DNA of 64,000 nucleotides from Henriciella mobilis (GCF_003576315.1 NZ_QWFZ01000039.1:1-64000); one strand, 5' to 3'. Shown: positions 1 to 6,806, counted from the stretch's first letter. Notes: a model not told the origin generated them from the letters alone. Program-made: numbers and translations.

Positions 1-43
1 TGGCCTGCCCGATCTGACTGGCCCAACCGAAATGTTAGGATCG
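1..43 (+). repeat. left terminal inverted repeat of the IS3-family element
   Basis: This end matches the reverse complement of 1222-1265 in three blocks (TGGNCTGCC, ACTGGCCCA, GTTAGGATCG) with a one-base offset. It lies downstream of orfB. The element could begin at base 1 or a base or two before the window. Confidence 0.8.
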
Positions 44-64
44 ACGGTTGGTTTGTAGCGGCGT

Positions 65-892
65 TCATGCCGCCTTCAACCTATAAGGCGGCATGAAGGT
101 CGCGGGCAAGATGGTTCTGGGCGCGGGTGGTTTATAGCCCAGCGATGAGTGCGGTCTTGCGGTGTTGTAGAACAGTCTCCAGTTCTCGATCAGGACCTGC
201 GCCTCGCGCAGATCATAGAAGATTTCACGAGCGAGGAGTTCGTCTCGAAGTTTCGAGTTGAAGCTCTCACAGTATCCGTTCTCCCATGGTGATCCTGGCT
301 CGATGTAGAGCGTCCTGACATCCAGTGCCTCCAGCCATTCACGCAAAGCGGTAGCAATAAACTCCGGCCCATTATCTGATCGGATGTGCTCCGGTGGCCC
401 ATGTTCAAGGAACAGCTCACCAAGCGTGTCGAGGACATCCCGAGAGTTCAGTCTTCGTTCGACGCGGATCGCCAGACACTCTCTCGTAAATTCATCTATG
501 ACGCAGAGCATGCGGAAAATCTTGCCATCATGCGTACGGTCCTGGACGAAGTCATATGACCAGACATGACCTTTGTGAGCGGGTCTCAGCCGAACGCATG
601 ATCCATCGTTCAGCCAGAGCCTGCCACGCTTGGGTTGTTTCTGCGGGACTTTAAGCCCTTCACGTCTCCAGATGCGATAGACGCGGCCTGTGCTGACAGA
701 CCAGCCAGCTTCACGAAGCAAGGCTGTAATACGGCGATAGCCATATCGTCCGAACCGCTCGGCCAGAGCGATGATAGCTGCTGTCAGTGCGCCTTCATCA
801 TACCGAGGTGTCTTCTCGCGTCTCTGTGTCGAGCGATGCTGGCCAACCACGCGGCAGGCTCGGCGCACGGAGACACCGAGCTCGTCCACCAC
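65..892 (-). CDS. IS3-family transposase OrfB (DDE integrase domain)
   Basis: Catalytic half of the IS3 transposase, which cuts and joins the element ends. A HTH_21-like N-terminal region is followed by an rve integrase core. The DDE residues are visible: Asp in WSYDF, Asp in RSDNGPEF and Glu in NGYCESFN about 35 residues later. The C-terminal ARPHSSLGY motif is typical. The first in-frame start is a GTG, but the frame is open further upstream through the slip site at 931-937, so the natural product is probably an OrfAB fusion made by -1 frameshifting, as known for IS3. No damage is seen. Confidence 0.93.
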   Translation of the reverse strand: MVDELGVSVRRACRVVGQHRSTQRREKTPRYDEGALTAAIIALAERFGRYGYRRITALLREAGWSVSTGRVYRIWRREGLKVPQKQPKRGRLWLNDGSCVRLRPAHKGHVWSYDFVQDRTHDGKIFRMLCVIDEFTRECLAIRVERRLNSRDVLDTLGELFLEHGPPEHIRSDNGPEFIATALREWLEALDVRTLYIEPGSPWENGYCESFNSKLRDELLAREIFYDLREAQVLIENWRLFYNTARPHSSLGYKPPAPRTILPATFMPPYRLKAA

Positions 893-924
893 ATGATCGA
901 CCGCAACGCGTTTACGTGAAGGGC

Positions 925-1200
925 TTAGTACTTTCCCCGGACAACCTCCTGTAGGATTTGATTGTCGAGGGTGAGATCAGAAACAGCCCGCCGTAGTCGG
1001 GCATTCTCCTTCTCGATCTCCTTCATCCGCTTGGCCTGGCCAACACGCAGGCCGCCATACTCCTTACGCCAGCGGTAAAACGTCTGCTCGGTCACGCCGA
1101 TCGCGCGCACAGCATGCGCTATCGTCTCGCCCTGGCTGAGGCGGACCTCCACCTCACGCAGCTTTGCAATGATCTCTTCAGGCTTGGCTCTCTTGCCCAT
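925..1200 (-). CDS. IS3-family transposase OrfA (helix-turn-helix)
   Basis: A 91-residue protein with the IS3/IS911 OrfA layout: an N-terminal helix-turn-helix (EEIIAKLREVEVRLSQGE through TFYRWRKEYGG) that would bind the terminal repeats, then a leucine-zipper-like helix (KEIEKENARLRRAVSDLTLD) used for multimerisation. It ends at TAA 927-925, just past a GGGAAAG heptamer. orfB lies in the -1 frame relative to it. Its start ATG is 22 bases inside the right inverted repeat. In the family, OrfA alone regulates transposition and the OrfAB fusion catalyses it. Confidence 0.93.
   Translation of the reverse strand: MGKRAKPEEIIAKLREVEVRLSQGETIAHAVRAIGVTEQTFYRWRKEYGGLRVGQAKRMKEIEKENARLRRAVSDLTLDNQILQEVVRGKY
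931..937 (-). other. probable -1 programmed frameshift heptamer (G GGA AAG)
   Basis: On the minus strand the orfA codons GGA and AAG, preceded by G, form GGGAAAG, an X XXY YYZ slippery heptamer two codons before the orfA stop. A -1 slip continues as GGG AAA GTA CTA AGC and runs open into orfB. Frameshifting here is established for IS3 elements; use of this particular site is inferred. Confidence 0.75.
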
Positions 1201-1221
1201 GGTTCAACTCCATTTCAGAGC

Positions 1222-1265
1222 CGATCCTAACTCAAACTATGGGCCAGTTTTTCTGAGGCAGACCA
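1222..1265 (-). repeat. right terminal inverted repeat of the IS3-family element
   Basis: Read on the minus strand it begins TGGTCTGCC and carries ACTGGCCCA and GTTAGGATCG, matching the left end. It lies just upstream of the orfA start and would hold the transposase promoter region. The outermost base is placed at 1265 from the alignment with the left end. Confidence 0.8.
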
Positions 1266-1288
1266 AACACGACCTATTGGTGTGCCTC

Positions 1289-1723
1289 ATGTCGGAAGAA
1301 CGGCCAGAAATCAGACGGGCGAAAACCCATGCTAAAGAACGCCGACAGCATCTGCGTCAAAAGGGCCTGCGCCCAATCGAAGTTTGGCTGACTGAGGACC
1401 AGATCGCCGCCATCGATTATTTCGTGCAAGCTCAGGACAGCGCCAACCGGGTTGATGGGCTCGCTGATTGGGCGACCAGTATGCAGAAACATGTTCTCGC
1501 CGATCCAATGGTGACCGAGCTGACCAAGCGATATCAACTGCCGACTGTTTATCATGGCGTCGTGGTCGCACTCCAGTTTTTGAGGCATATCGCCGAAACC
1601 TACGACCTCACCGTTGAGGATGCGGCTGGACTTGAATGTTTCCAAATGCGCGCCGATGGTCGTGTGCGCGTTGCCGACCAGAACGCGGACGACGAAGACG
1701 AGCCGAGATTCAAGGTCAAATAG
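1289..1723 (+). CDS. hypothetical protein, accessory region
   Basis: A 144-residue product not recognised as a named family. The N-terminus is very basic (RRAKTHAKERRQHLRQKG) and leads into a segment resembling a ribbon-helix-helix or helix-turn-helix start (LRPIEVWLTEDQIAAIDYF). The C-terminus is acidic (ADDEDEPRF). A small DNA-binding regulator is possible but not shown. The ATG at 1289 is 24 bases beyond the IS right end; the frame is open back into the IS, so the insertion probably replaced the native promoter. The next gene is in the same frame, separated by the TAG at 1721-1723. Confidence 0.55.
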   Translation: MSEERPEIRRAKTHAKERRQHLRQKGLRPIEVWLTEDQIAAIDYFVQAQDSANRVDGLADWATSMQKHVLADPMVTELTKRYQLPTVYHGVVVALQFLRHIAETYDLTVEDAAGLECFQMRADGRVRVADQNADDEDEPRFKVK

Positions 1724-1807
1724 GTCTGCCCCTTAGGATTTGGCGCGCACGTTGCTTGCCGATCAAAAGATGAAACTTTATTTTTCTTTCCGCGCTGCCC
1801 ATGGGTC

Positions 1808-3097
1808 ATGCGTCTGATCGATCGCGATATCGGATCGCTCGTTTCTGGCGATCTTGAGATCTCCGCAGAGACGGCGAACGCCCTTCGGTCTGCCTATGCC
1901 GGAATAGCAAGCGACGAGGAGATGGCGCGCGCCATTGAAGCAGTCCGCAGCGCGCGAGAGAGCCATCAGTGGTTTGCGTGCGATTGCCGCGCAGATGAAA
2001 ACATCTATCCGCTTATTGCACCCGCCTACCTAACATCGGCCAAGACTTATTATTTACGCCGACTGGTCGGGCCGAAACGACCGCTCCACGCCGTGAGCTG
2101 CCCGTTTTTCAGGGAACGCCCCGAACCGGGATTAGGTCGCGTCCGAGGGGCACCGTCATCAGCCAGGCCACCGGATGGGTTCTTTTCGGTCATAGATCAC
2201 GAGGCTGCCAGGAAGGTTGCAGGTGGCAGCGATCAACTAAGGTCGATCACCTCAGTACGCCAATACACACCGCCGCCGCTTGCGCGCCAGCTTTGGCGTC
2301 TCATGAGATTGGCCCGTCTTAATCACCTGCCGCCGGTACAATCATCTGCGCCGCCGTCCATCTCCGCGGAATTCTCGCGATTGCGCGCGGCCGCTGAGAA
2401 CGTCCTGGTTTCGAAAGGTGTTCCTCTTGCCCGGGTTCTGGGGACGCATCCGGAAGCGTATACCAGCAATCGGTTGTTCGCGCAGATCCGCCAGGTCCAA
2501 AGAGCGTCAAGCAACGAGGCACCACTGCAAGGGTTTCTGGCGCTGTTTGCCCGGTCTGCCTCACAGGAAACGATACATGGCGCGGAAGGGGCGGATATTC
2601 AGCTTGAAGGCGGGGTCGTAACCGCGCCGGGCATTAGCTTGCTGGATGATGGCCCCTTCCTGATCCTAGCGGTGATTGGGGATCGTGCCGGGCAGGGCGG
2701 TCTAGCCGCGCTGCGGGCGTATGCGCAGCCGATTTATAGTGCGACCCAATTCATGCCGGTAATGACGACGCTCGGCAGATCGCTTGTGAAATCCTTGAAT
2801 TCCATACGATGGTCGCTGGCGAAGCGAAGGTCTGATTTGCGCATTTCGTTGGAGATGCCGCTATTTGCTCTAGAAACATCAGGCGGTCCTGTCCGCCCCG
2901 ACATCATGATAGAGGTTTCTTCCACAATAACCGGAGAAGTGCGAACGACGTCTCTGTTTGTAGAGGCGCAATATGAGGATGCTTCTATCGCAGCGCATTT
3001 GCGTGATCGTGTTGGACGGGTTTTTTCCGTCCTTCCCGCTGATTTGGAGAACGAAGACGGGTTCAAGCGTCGCCTGACGAGCGCGCTTCTTTTTTGA
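1808..3097 (+). CDS. hypothetical protein with cysteine/histidine-rich N-terminal segment
   Basis: A 429-residue cytoplasmic-looking protein of unknown function. Residues about 55-100 hold a possible metal-binding arrangement (WFACDC, then HAVSCPFF), faintly like CoiA/restriction-linked proteins, but this is too weak for a call. The C-terminal third (RPDIMIEVSST to FVEAQYED) has a strand pattern with acidic residues. The ATG at 1808 has no clear ribosome site, and the frame is open upstream to 1724 without another start, so the true N-terminus may be longer or lost. Its position between an IS and a tRNA 3' end marks it as accessory. Confidence 0.6.
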   Translation: MRLIDRDIGSLVSGDLEISAETANALRSAYAGIASDEEMARAIEAVRSARESHQWFACDCRADENIYPLIAPAYLTSAKTYYLRRLVGPKRPLHAVSCPFFRERPEPGLGRVRGAPSSARPPDGFFSVIDHEAARKVAGGSDQLRSITSVRQYTPPPLARQLWRLMRLARLNHLPPVQSSAPPSISAEFSRLRAAAENVLVSKGVPLARVLGTHPEAYTSNRLFAQIRQVQRASSNEAPLQGFLALFARSASQETIHGAEGADIQLEGGVVTAPGISLLDDGPFLILAVIGDRAGQGGLAALRAYAQPIYSATQFMPVMTTLGRSLVKSLNSIRWSLAKRRSDLRISLEMPLFALETSGGPVRPDIMIEVSSTITGEVRTTSLFVEAQYEDASIAAHLRDRVGRVFSVLPADLENEDGFKRRLTSALLF

Positions 3098-3244
3098 ACA
3101 GCCGCGCAAAGGCTGACACCTAGTATGATGCAGTTTGTTCCTTAGCAGCGTTCGGCGTTCAAAATCGTTGGTGGGTTTTATGGTGGGTGATTGCTCTGAG
3201 TTACCGTAAAAACACAATAATAACAAGAGTTTATGAGGGTGAAG

Positions 3245-3320
3245 TGGCTCCGCGAGTAGGACTCGAACCTACGACCGGGCGATTAACAGTCGCCTGCTCT
3301 ACCAACTGAGCTATCGCGGA
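3245..3320 (-). tRNA. tRNA-Asn (anticodon GTT)
   Basis: A cloverleaf on the minus strand: acceptor TCCGCGA pairs with TCGCGGA, D-loop AGCTCAGTTGGTAGAGC, anticodon loop CTGTTAA (GTT), T-loop TTCGAGT, discriminator G and an encoded CCA at 3247-3245. Length is 76 with CCA. The 3' end points toward the accessory genes at 1289-3097, the usual side for integrated elements. In many alphaproteobacteria tRNA-Asn and tRNA-Cys lie close together; here they are 2.5 kb apart with an island between. Confidence 0.97.
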
Positions 3321-3394
3321 TCACCTGCGAGACGGCTCCAATAGCAAACGAAGCGCCGGTGTCAAACGCCCGTGTGCATGCAGCTGACAAAAAA

Positions 3395-3418
3395 CGGCGG
3401 GAGGTGAAACTCCCGCCG
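3395..3418 (-). terminator. Rho-independent terminator, minus strand
   Basis: An inverted repeat CGGCGGGAG / CTCCCGCCG with a six-base loop is followed on the minus strand by a run of six T. It lies in the 379-base gap between tRNA-Asn and the XRE/ImmA gene and would end transcripts coming from the right, either the island operon or, before the insertion, the tRNA-Cys transcript. Apart from this hairpin and the repeat at 3603-3618, nothing else was seen in the gap. Confidence 0.8.
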
Positions 3419-3602
3419 AGGCGTTGGGTGATGGTGGGTGTCTCCAAAGAAGACAATGCAATTTATCGGGCGGAATGGTTAATGCGGAGTAAACCGGTTT
3501 GGTGAACTTCGCGTACCGTATGCAAGCTTCTTGAATTGTCTGGAAAAAATCATTCTGGCCGGAAGCAGGCGCTGCGTAGCGGGATCCAGGACATGGCTTG
3601 CT

Positions 3603-3618
3603 CTGGAGGCCCCGGCCG
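3603..3618 (+). repeat. distal att-like copy of the tRNA-Cys 3' end
   Basis: Sixteen bases identical to 5883-5898, the 3' end of tRNA-Cys. No other tRNA structure is visible around it, so it is a displaced fragment, best explained as the distal attachment site. Confidence 0.7.
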
Positions 3619-3699
3619 CACAATGAAAGGCAATAATAACAACGTGGTAGCGTGGTCATTGCCCCCGTCATTACCCGCTTTTTTGAAATATTGTGTATG

Positions 3700-4905
3700 C
3701 TATTTCAGCTGGATGTCAGGCTCTTGGTCGTGAGTTGGCTCGAGCGTACCGGCAGGTAACGCCAATAGTGTTTCGACCACGTTCGGACTGAGGCCAAGAT
3801 GGTTCAGCAGTTCATCGCGGTTCAGCGGGTCTTTTTCGAAGACCAGCTCAGAGATTCGGCGAAGCAAAAGCGGTTCTTCAAAGGGAATGCTATTGGGGCC
3901 GATATCGAGCGGCTCGGACGTTCTCCATTTTTTGTAAGAGATCTGCTTATATAAATTCACGCATTGATCTTCGTCGAACAAGCCGAGGTTCTTGCACCGA
4001 AAAATCATCGCTTGAATTGAGACTTTCCAGCGCTTCTTTAATTCCACAAATGCCGAGAGCCTTGGAGAGTACACTTCATTTGGAAATGAATTGCGAGGCA
4101 GCAAAAACGCTCCAGCAAAATAGTCGGCCTCTTGCTCGATCTCCTTGAGGCGAACTTTGTCCTCGATTTCATCTTGTGTAATCCACCGATGAAGTACGAG
4201 ATGACCTAGCTCATGACATATGTCGAATCGCGCCCGAACCGCGCTTTCTTTGTCTGATGCCAAAAAGATAAATGGCCGGTCGCCGCTCCAGAACGAGAAA
4301 GCGCTGACGTTCTCGTTTGTCATCATGAGACGCGCGACGAAAACGCCATGCGCTTCGACCAGCCTCACGGTATTGGAGATGGGGCCTAAGCCAATTCCAA
4401 GGGCTCGTCTCGTTTCTTCTGCCAGAGATTCAAGTTCTTCGGCTGTGTATCTGTTGGGATCGTTGTGCTGGCCGGACGGTTCAAATCTCGGCAAGCTTAC
4501 AGTTTGAAAACTCACAAACCGATCGAAAGCGAACGCCGTTTGCGCCAGCCAGCTTGCATACTGATCACTTGCCGCATTTCGGCGTTTCGTATCAGGGCCA
4601 TGCTTCCTGAAGAAATTGGCGCTTCGTTTCCCGAATGTCTGTGGAGAGGAAGTGCTGAAGTACCTTAGCGGCTGATTGAGTGCATCAGCGATCGCCTTAA
4701 GGGTCTCAGGGTCCGGGTTCCGATCCCCATTCTCAAAGTACGAGATCGATTGTCTCTGGACGCCAACACGCCGAGCCAATTCGGTTTGGGTCATTCGGCA
4801 CGCTACGCGCGCCTCGGTAATCCTCTCAGGAAACAAAAACCGCCCTGCTTGTTTGTCGAGGGCGGCTCCGGGGAACTTGATTATGTTCGATTTAGCTGTT
4901 CCCAT
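3700..4905 (-). CDS. XRE-family regulator fused to ImmA/IrrE-type metallopeptidase
   Basis: A 401-residue two-domain protein. Residues about 30-85 are an XRE helix-turn-helix (ARVACRMTQTELARRVGV, then SISYFENGDRNPDPETL). Residues about 170-310 are a COG2856/ImmA-IrrE peptidase domain with the zinc motif HELGH near residues 231-235 and a later Glu in EQEADYFAGAFLLP. In ImmA and IrrE such peptidases cleave a repressor; XRE-COG2856 fusions are known in toxin-antitoxin-like and prophage-control loci. The start overlaps the upstream gene by 14 bases, so the two are co-translated. It may repress its own promoter. Cargo of the tRNA-Cys island. Confidence 0.88.
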   Translation of the reverse strand: MGTAKSNIIKFPGAALDKQAGRFLFPERITEARVACRMTQTELARRVGVQRQSISYFENGDRNPDPETLKAIADALNQPLRYFSTSSPQTFGKRSANFFRKHGPDTKRRNAASDQYASWLAQTAFAFDRFVSFQTVSLPRFEPSGQHNDPNRYTAEELESLAEETRRALGIGLGPISNTVRLVEAHGVFVARLMMTNENVSAFSFWSGDRPFIFLASDKESAVRARFDICHELGHLVLHRWITQDEIEDKVRLKEIEQEADYFAGAFLLPRNSFPNEVYSPRLSAFVELKKRWKVSIQAMIFRCKNLGLFDEDQCVNLYKQISYKKWRTSEPLDIGPNSIPFEEPLLLRRISELVFEKDPLNRDELLNHLGLSPNVVETLLALPAGTLEPTHDQEPDIQLK

Positions 4906-5551
4906 TTTCCTTCCTCCATCGATCGATGTCCTCTTTCAGTTGGAAGACTGCGTCTAGCTCGGCATCATCCGGTCCTTCGGGCGCAGGTCCTTGAGGTTCG
5001 ACTTCATGTGGAAGCTTAAATAGATTCTCTGTTCGATAGCTAAAGTCTTGGTCGCAGTCGGCTCTGGGAATGCCTAGATGGGCAAACTCTGGGTCGCGAT
5101 AATCATGAAGAAGCAGAATGTGCGGCAAGCCGGTTATTTCCATGGGCTCGGTGACTCCATCCAGCAAGTCTAGCTGAGAGTTCACTTGCTTCTGCTGTTG
5201 TCTGAAAACCACCGTCCGCGGCTGTTTGGTTGGCGTCCGGGTCAAGCTTACGGTTACCACGGAGTGGCTGGGCCTGACGGCCAAAAACTTTCCCGTAGGC
5301 TTATCAAAGCTTTCCCAGCTGTAGTCGAAAGGAAGGACCCCTGTCTCGATAGCCTTCTCAATTCCCAGGTCCACACTCCACGATACGAGGCGCCCAAAGT
5401 TTTGCTTGGCGCTGCAAACCTGGAGAATCTGCTCTTCGTCAGCAAGTCGTCTCGCTGCTGAGTAGGCGGTGCGTAGGATCGTTGGAATCGCCTGACGGGC
5501 GCTGATCGGAAATTGGTCGTCAAGAAAGTGACGGGGATGAACATAAGGCAC
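4892..5551 (-). CDS. hypothetical protein paired with XRE/ImmA regulator
   Basis: A 219-residue soluble protein of unrecognised family, first gene of the island operon. No signal peptide or membrane segment is seen. The middle is strand-rich (FLAVRPSHSVVTVSLTRTP), a later stretch is ITGLPHILLLHDYRDPEF, and the C-terminus is an acidic, Pro-rich linker followed by a charged helix (QLKEDIDRWRKEN). It overlaps the XRE/ImmA start by 14 bases. By context it may be a toxin, effector or substrate regulated by its partner, but no catalytic motif supports a specific role. Confidence 0.7.
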   Translation of the reverse strand: MPYVHPRHFLDDQFPISARQAIPTILRTAYSAARRLADEEQILQVCSAKQNFGRLVSWSVDLGIEKAIETGVLPFDYSWESFDKPTGKFLAVRPSHSVVTVSLTRTPTKQPRTVVFRQQQKQVNSQLDLLDGVTEPMEITGLPHILLLHDYRDPEFAHLGIPRADCDQDFSYRTENLFKLPHEVEPQGPAPEGPDDAELDAVFQLKEDIDRWRKENGNS

Positions 5552-5592
5552 TGCGGCGGCCCTCGAATCGGTTGCGGGTCAAGTTATGCAAC

Positions 5593-5621
5593 CAAATCCG
5601 ATAATTCGTGCATTTTGTCAA
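5593..5621 (-). promoter_or_regulatory. possible promoter of the island operon
   Basis: On the minus strand a perfect -35 (TTGACA, 5621-5616) lies about 65 bases before the hypothetical gene at 5551, but the hexamer 17 bases further on (GATTTG) is a poor -10. The surrounding sequence is AT-rich and contains GTTGC...GCAAC, which could be an operator. Confidence 0.35.
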
Positions 5622-5700
5622 CCAGATTTGTTTTTCGTTTGTTCTAATGCCTCTGCCTGAAAGGAGTGGAAGCTGCGGGCTGTCAGTGTGGAGGCGGGCG

Positions 5701-5731
5701 TTACCCGCACCGTTACCTCGATATTACCCGC
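5701..5731 (+). repeat. short direct repeats TTACC(C/T)(G/C)
   Basis: TTACCCGC occurs at 5701-5708 and 5724-5731 with TTACCTCG at 5713-5720 between them, spaced 12 and 11 bases; a partial copy (TTACCCTACG) is at 5831. They lie in the 332-base gap between the island operon and tRNA-Cys. Iterated sites of this size are used by regulators or as integrase arm sites; the role here is unknown. Confidence 0.45.
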
Positions 5732-5882
5732 ATGCGAAATTGTATCTCAAATCGCATGAGCGCCATTTTCCGTGAAAACGTGAAACTGAAATCGCGTCTA
5801 TGCAATTACAATGGGGGAACGGGCGGGCGATTACCCTACGCGCAAATCTCGGACTTCGTGAAAGTTCCCGGTTCGAGTCCGG

Positions 5883-5898
5883 CTGGAGGCCCCGGCCG
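5883..5898 (+). repeat. tRNA-side att-like direct repeat
   Basis: Exact copy of 3603-3618. All but the first base lies inside tRNA-Cys (CCA end, discriminator T73, acceptor 3' strand and first T-stem bases). Confidence 0.7.
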
Positions 5899-5957
5899 GA
5901 ATCGAACCGGCGTACACGGATTTGCAATCCGCTGCGTCACCACTCCGCCACAGGGCC
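5884..5957 (-). tRNA. tRNA-Cys (anticodon GCA)
   Basis: Cloverleaf on the minus strand: acceptor GGCCCTG pairs with CGGGGCC, anticodon loop contains GCA within ATTGCAAAT, T-arm CCGGTTCGATTCCGG, discriminator T73 (characteristic of tRNA-Cys) and encoded CCA at 5886-5884. Length 74. Its 3' end is the right boundary of the 2.3 kb island. Just beyond the 3' end, 5868-5882 on the plus strand reads CCGGTTCGAGTCCGG, an inverted near-copy of its T-arm. Confidence 0.97.
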
Positions 5958-6112
5958 CGTGTCAGAAGCGAGGCGGAGAGATAGCAGCCGCTCTTTCAGC
6001 TTGCAATCGCATAAAGCGGCGTTTCGCACATCTGGCCACATTGCCAGTTGGCATAGGCTGGGATATGGGCAGGCTCTGGATGCCCAAACCAGCCGGCAAT
6101 AGGGGAAGGCCA

Positions 6113-6766
6113 ATGGATTTCGCGAAAATGCGGCAGATTATGGTGGATTCCCAGATCCGCCCGGATGACGTAACCGATCCCGAGATTGTCAGCGCGTTCC
6201 TGCATACGCCGCGCGAGGCTTTCGTGCCCAAGCCGGAACAGCCGGTGGCCTATTCCGAATATGAGATTCAGACCAGTGACGGGCGTGCGCTCTGGACGCC
6301 GCGCGACACCGCCAAGATGGTCAAGGCGCTCGATCCCCAGCCGAACGATTTCGCCCTCGTGATAGGTGCCGGTGCTGGCTATGAAACCGCCTTGCTGGCC
6401 CGGCTTGTCGAAACCGTCATTGCGCTGGAGGATGACGAAGCCTTGGTCGACGAGATGACACAACGATTCGCGTCACTCGGTGTCGATCGTGCCGTTGCTG
6501 TCCATGGCGACCTCAAGAAGGGACTGCCGGATCAGGGGCCTTTCGATATCATTCTCGTGCCGGGAATGATCGAGGAAGCGCCGGAAGCCTGGTTCAACCA
6601 GCTCGCCGAGGGCGGTCGGCTTGGCCTGGCCGTGCCGGTTGGCCGCGATCTCGGTCGCGCCCGCATCTTCACGCACTCAGGTGAGATCACCGCCTATCGT
6701 GATGCGTTCGATGCCTGTCCGCCGCGCATGCCCGGTTTCGAACAGAAGCCAAGCTTCACTTTCTGA
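6113..6766 (+). CDS. protein-L-isoaspartate O-methyltransferase family protein
   Basis: A 217-residue Rossmann-fold methyltransferase of the PCMT family, which uses SAM and in its founding members repairs isoaspartyl residues. The N-terminal helices (DFAKMRQIMVDSQIRPDDV) and the segment PREAFVPKP are typical of the shorter alphaproteobacterial form commonly placed before tolC. The SAM motif I appears as ALVIGAGAGYETALLARL rather than the usual GxGxGY. The ATG at 6113 is preceded by AGGGGAAGG. It is followed by tolC in the same direction, a common alphaproteobacterial order, so the role may concern the envelope rather than general repair. Confidence 0.88.
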   Translation: MDFAKMRQIMVDSQIRPDDVTDPEIVSAFLHTPREAFVPKPEQPVAYSEYEIQTSDGRALWTPRDTAKMVKALDPQPNDFALVIGAGAGYETALLARLVETVIALEDDEALVDEMTQRFASLGVDRAVAVHGDLKKGLPDQGPFDIILVPGMIEEAPEAWFNQLAEGGRLGLAVPVGRDLGRARIFTHSGEITAYRDAFDACPPRMPGFEQKPSFTF

Positions 6767-6806
6767 TAGCCTGCCAGGCTCATTCTCTCTGAACGCGATT
6801 CATAAA

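Larger units (their letters stand above)
1..1265 (-). mobile_element. IS3-family insertion sequence, IS407-like group
   Basis: A transposon of about 1.27 kb with related ends: bases 1-43 and the reverse complement of 1222-1265 share TGG[CT]CTGCC, ACTGGCCCA and GTTAGGATCG at nearly the same offsets. Inside are orfA and orfB on the minus strand in the relative frames typical of IS3 elements, with a slip site between them. The ends are TG...CA as usual for the family. The left end coincides with the window start, so its flank and any target duplication cannot be checked. Both ORFs look intact, so the element may be active. The group assignment rests on remembered OrfA/OrfB resemblance. Confidence 0.92.
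3603..5898. mobile_element. small tRNA-Cys-associated genomic island (2.3 kb), no integrase
   Basis: The segment is bounded by an exact 16-bp direct repeat (CTGGAGGCCCCGGCCG at 3603 and 5883). The right copy includes the CCA, discriminator, acceptor strand and start of the T-stem of tRNA-Cys. Duplicated tRNA 3' ends are the known mark of tyrosine-integrase insertion. The content is two accessory genes in one operon; no integrase or excisionase is present, so it is a remnant or a satellite moved by another element's integrase. The inside looks less GC-rich than the backbone. Confidence 0.65.

Noticed and set aside
1724-1740. GGTCTGCC and TTAGGAT near 1724-1738, reminiscent of the IS ends
   Set aside because: Only two short blocks with the wrong spacing; probably chance, not a solo IS end.
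3479-3494. TTAA-N7-TAAAC, resembling a CtrA box
   Set aside because: One mismatch and no gene start at a suitable distance, unlike the parE and popZ sites.
3245-5957. Phage or ICE with its own integrase
   Set aside because: No integrase, excisionase or conjugation gene lies between the tRNAs.
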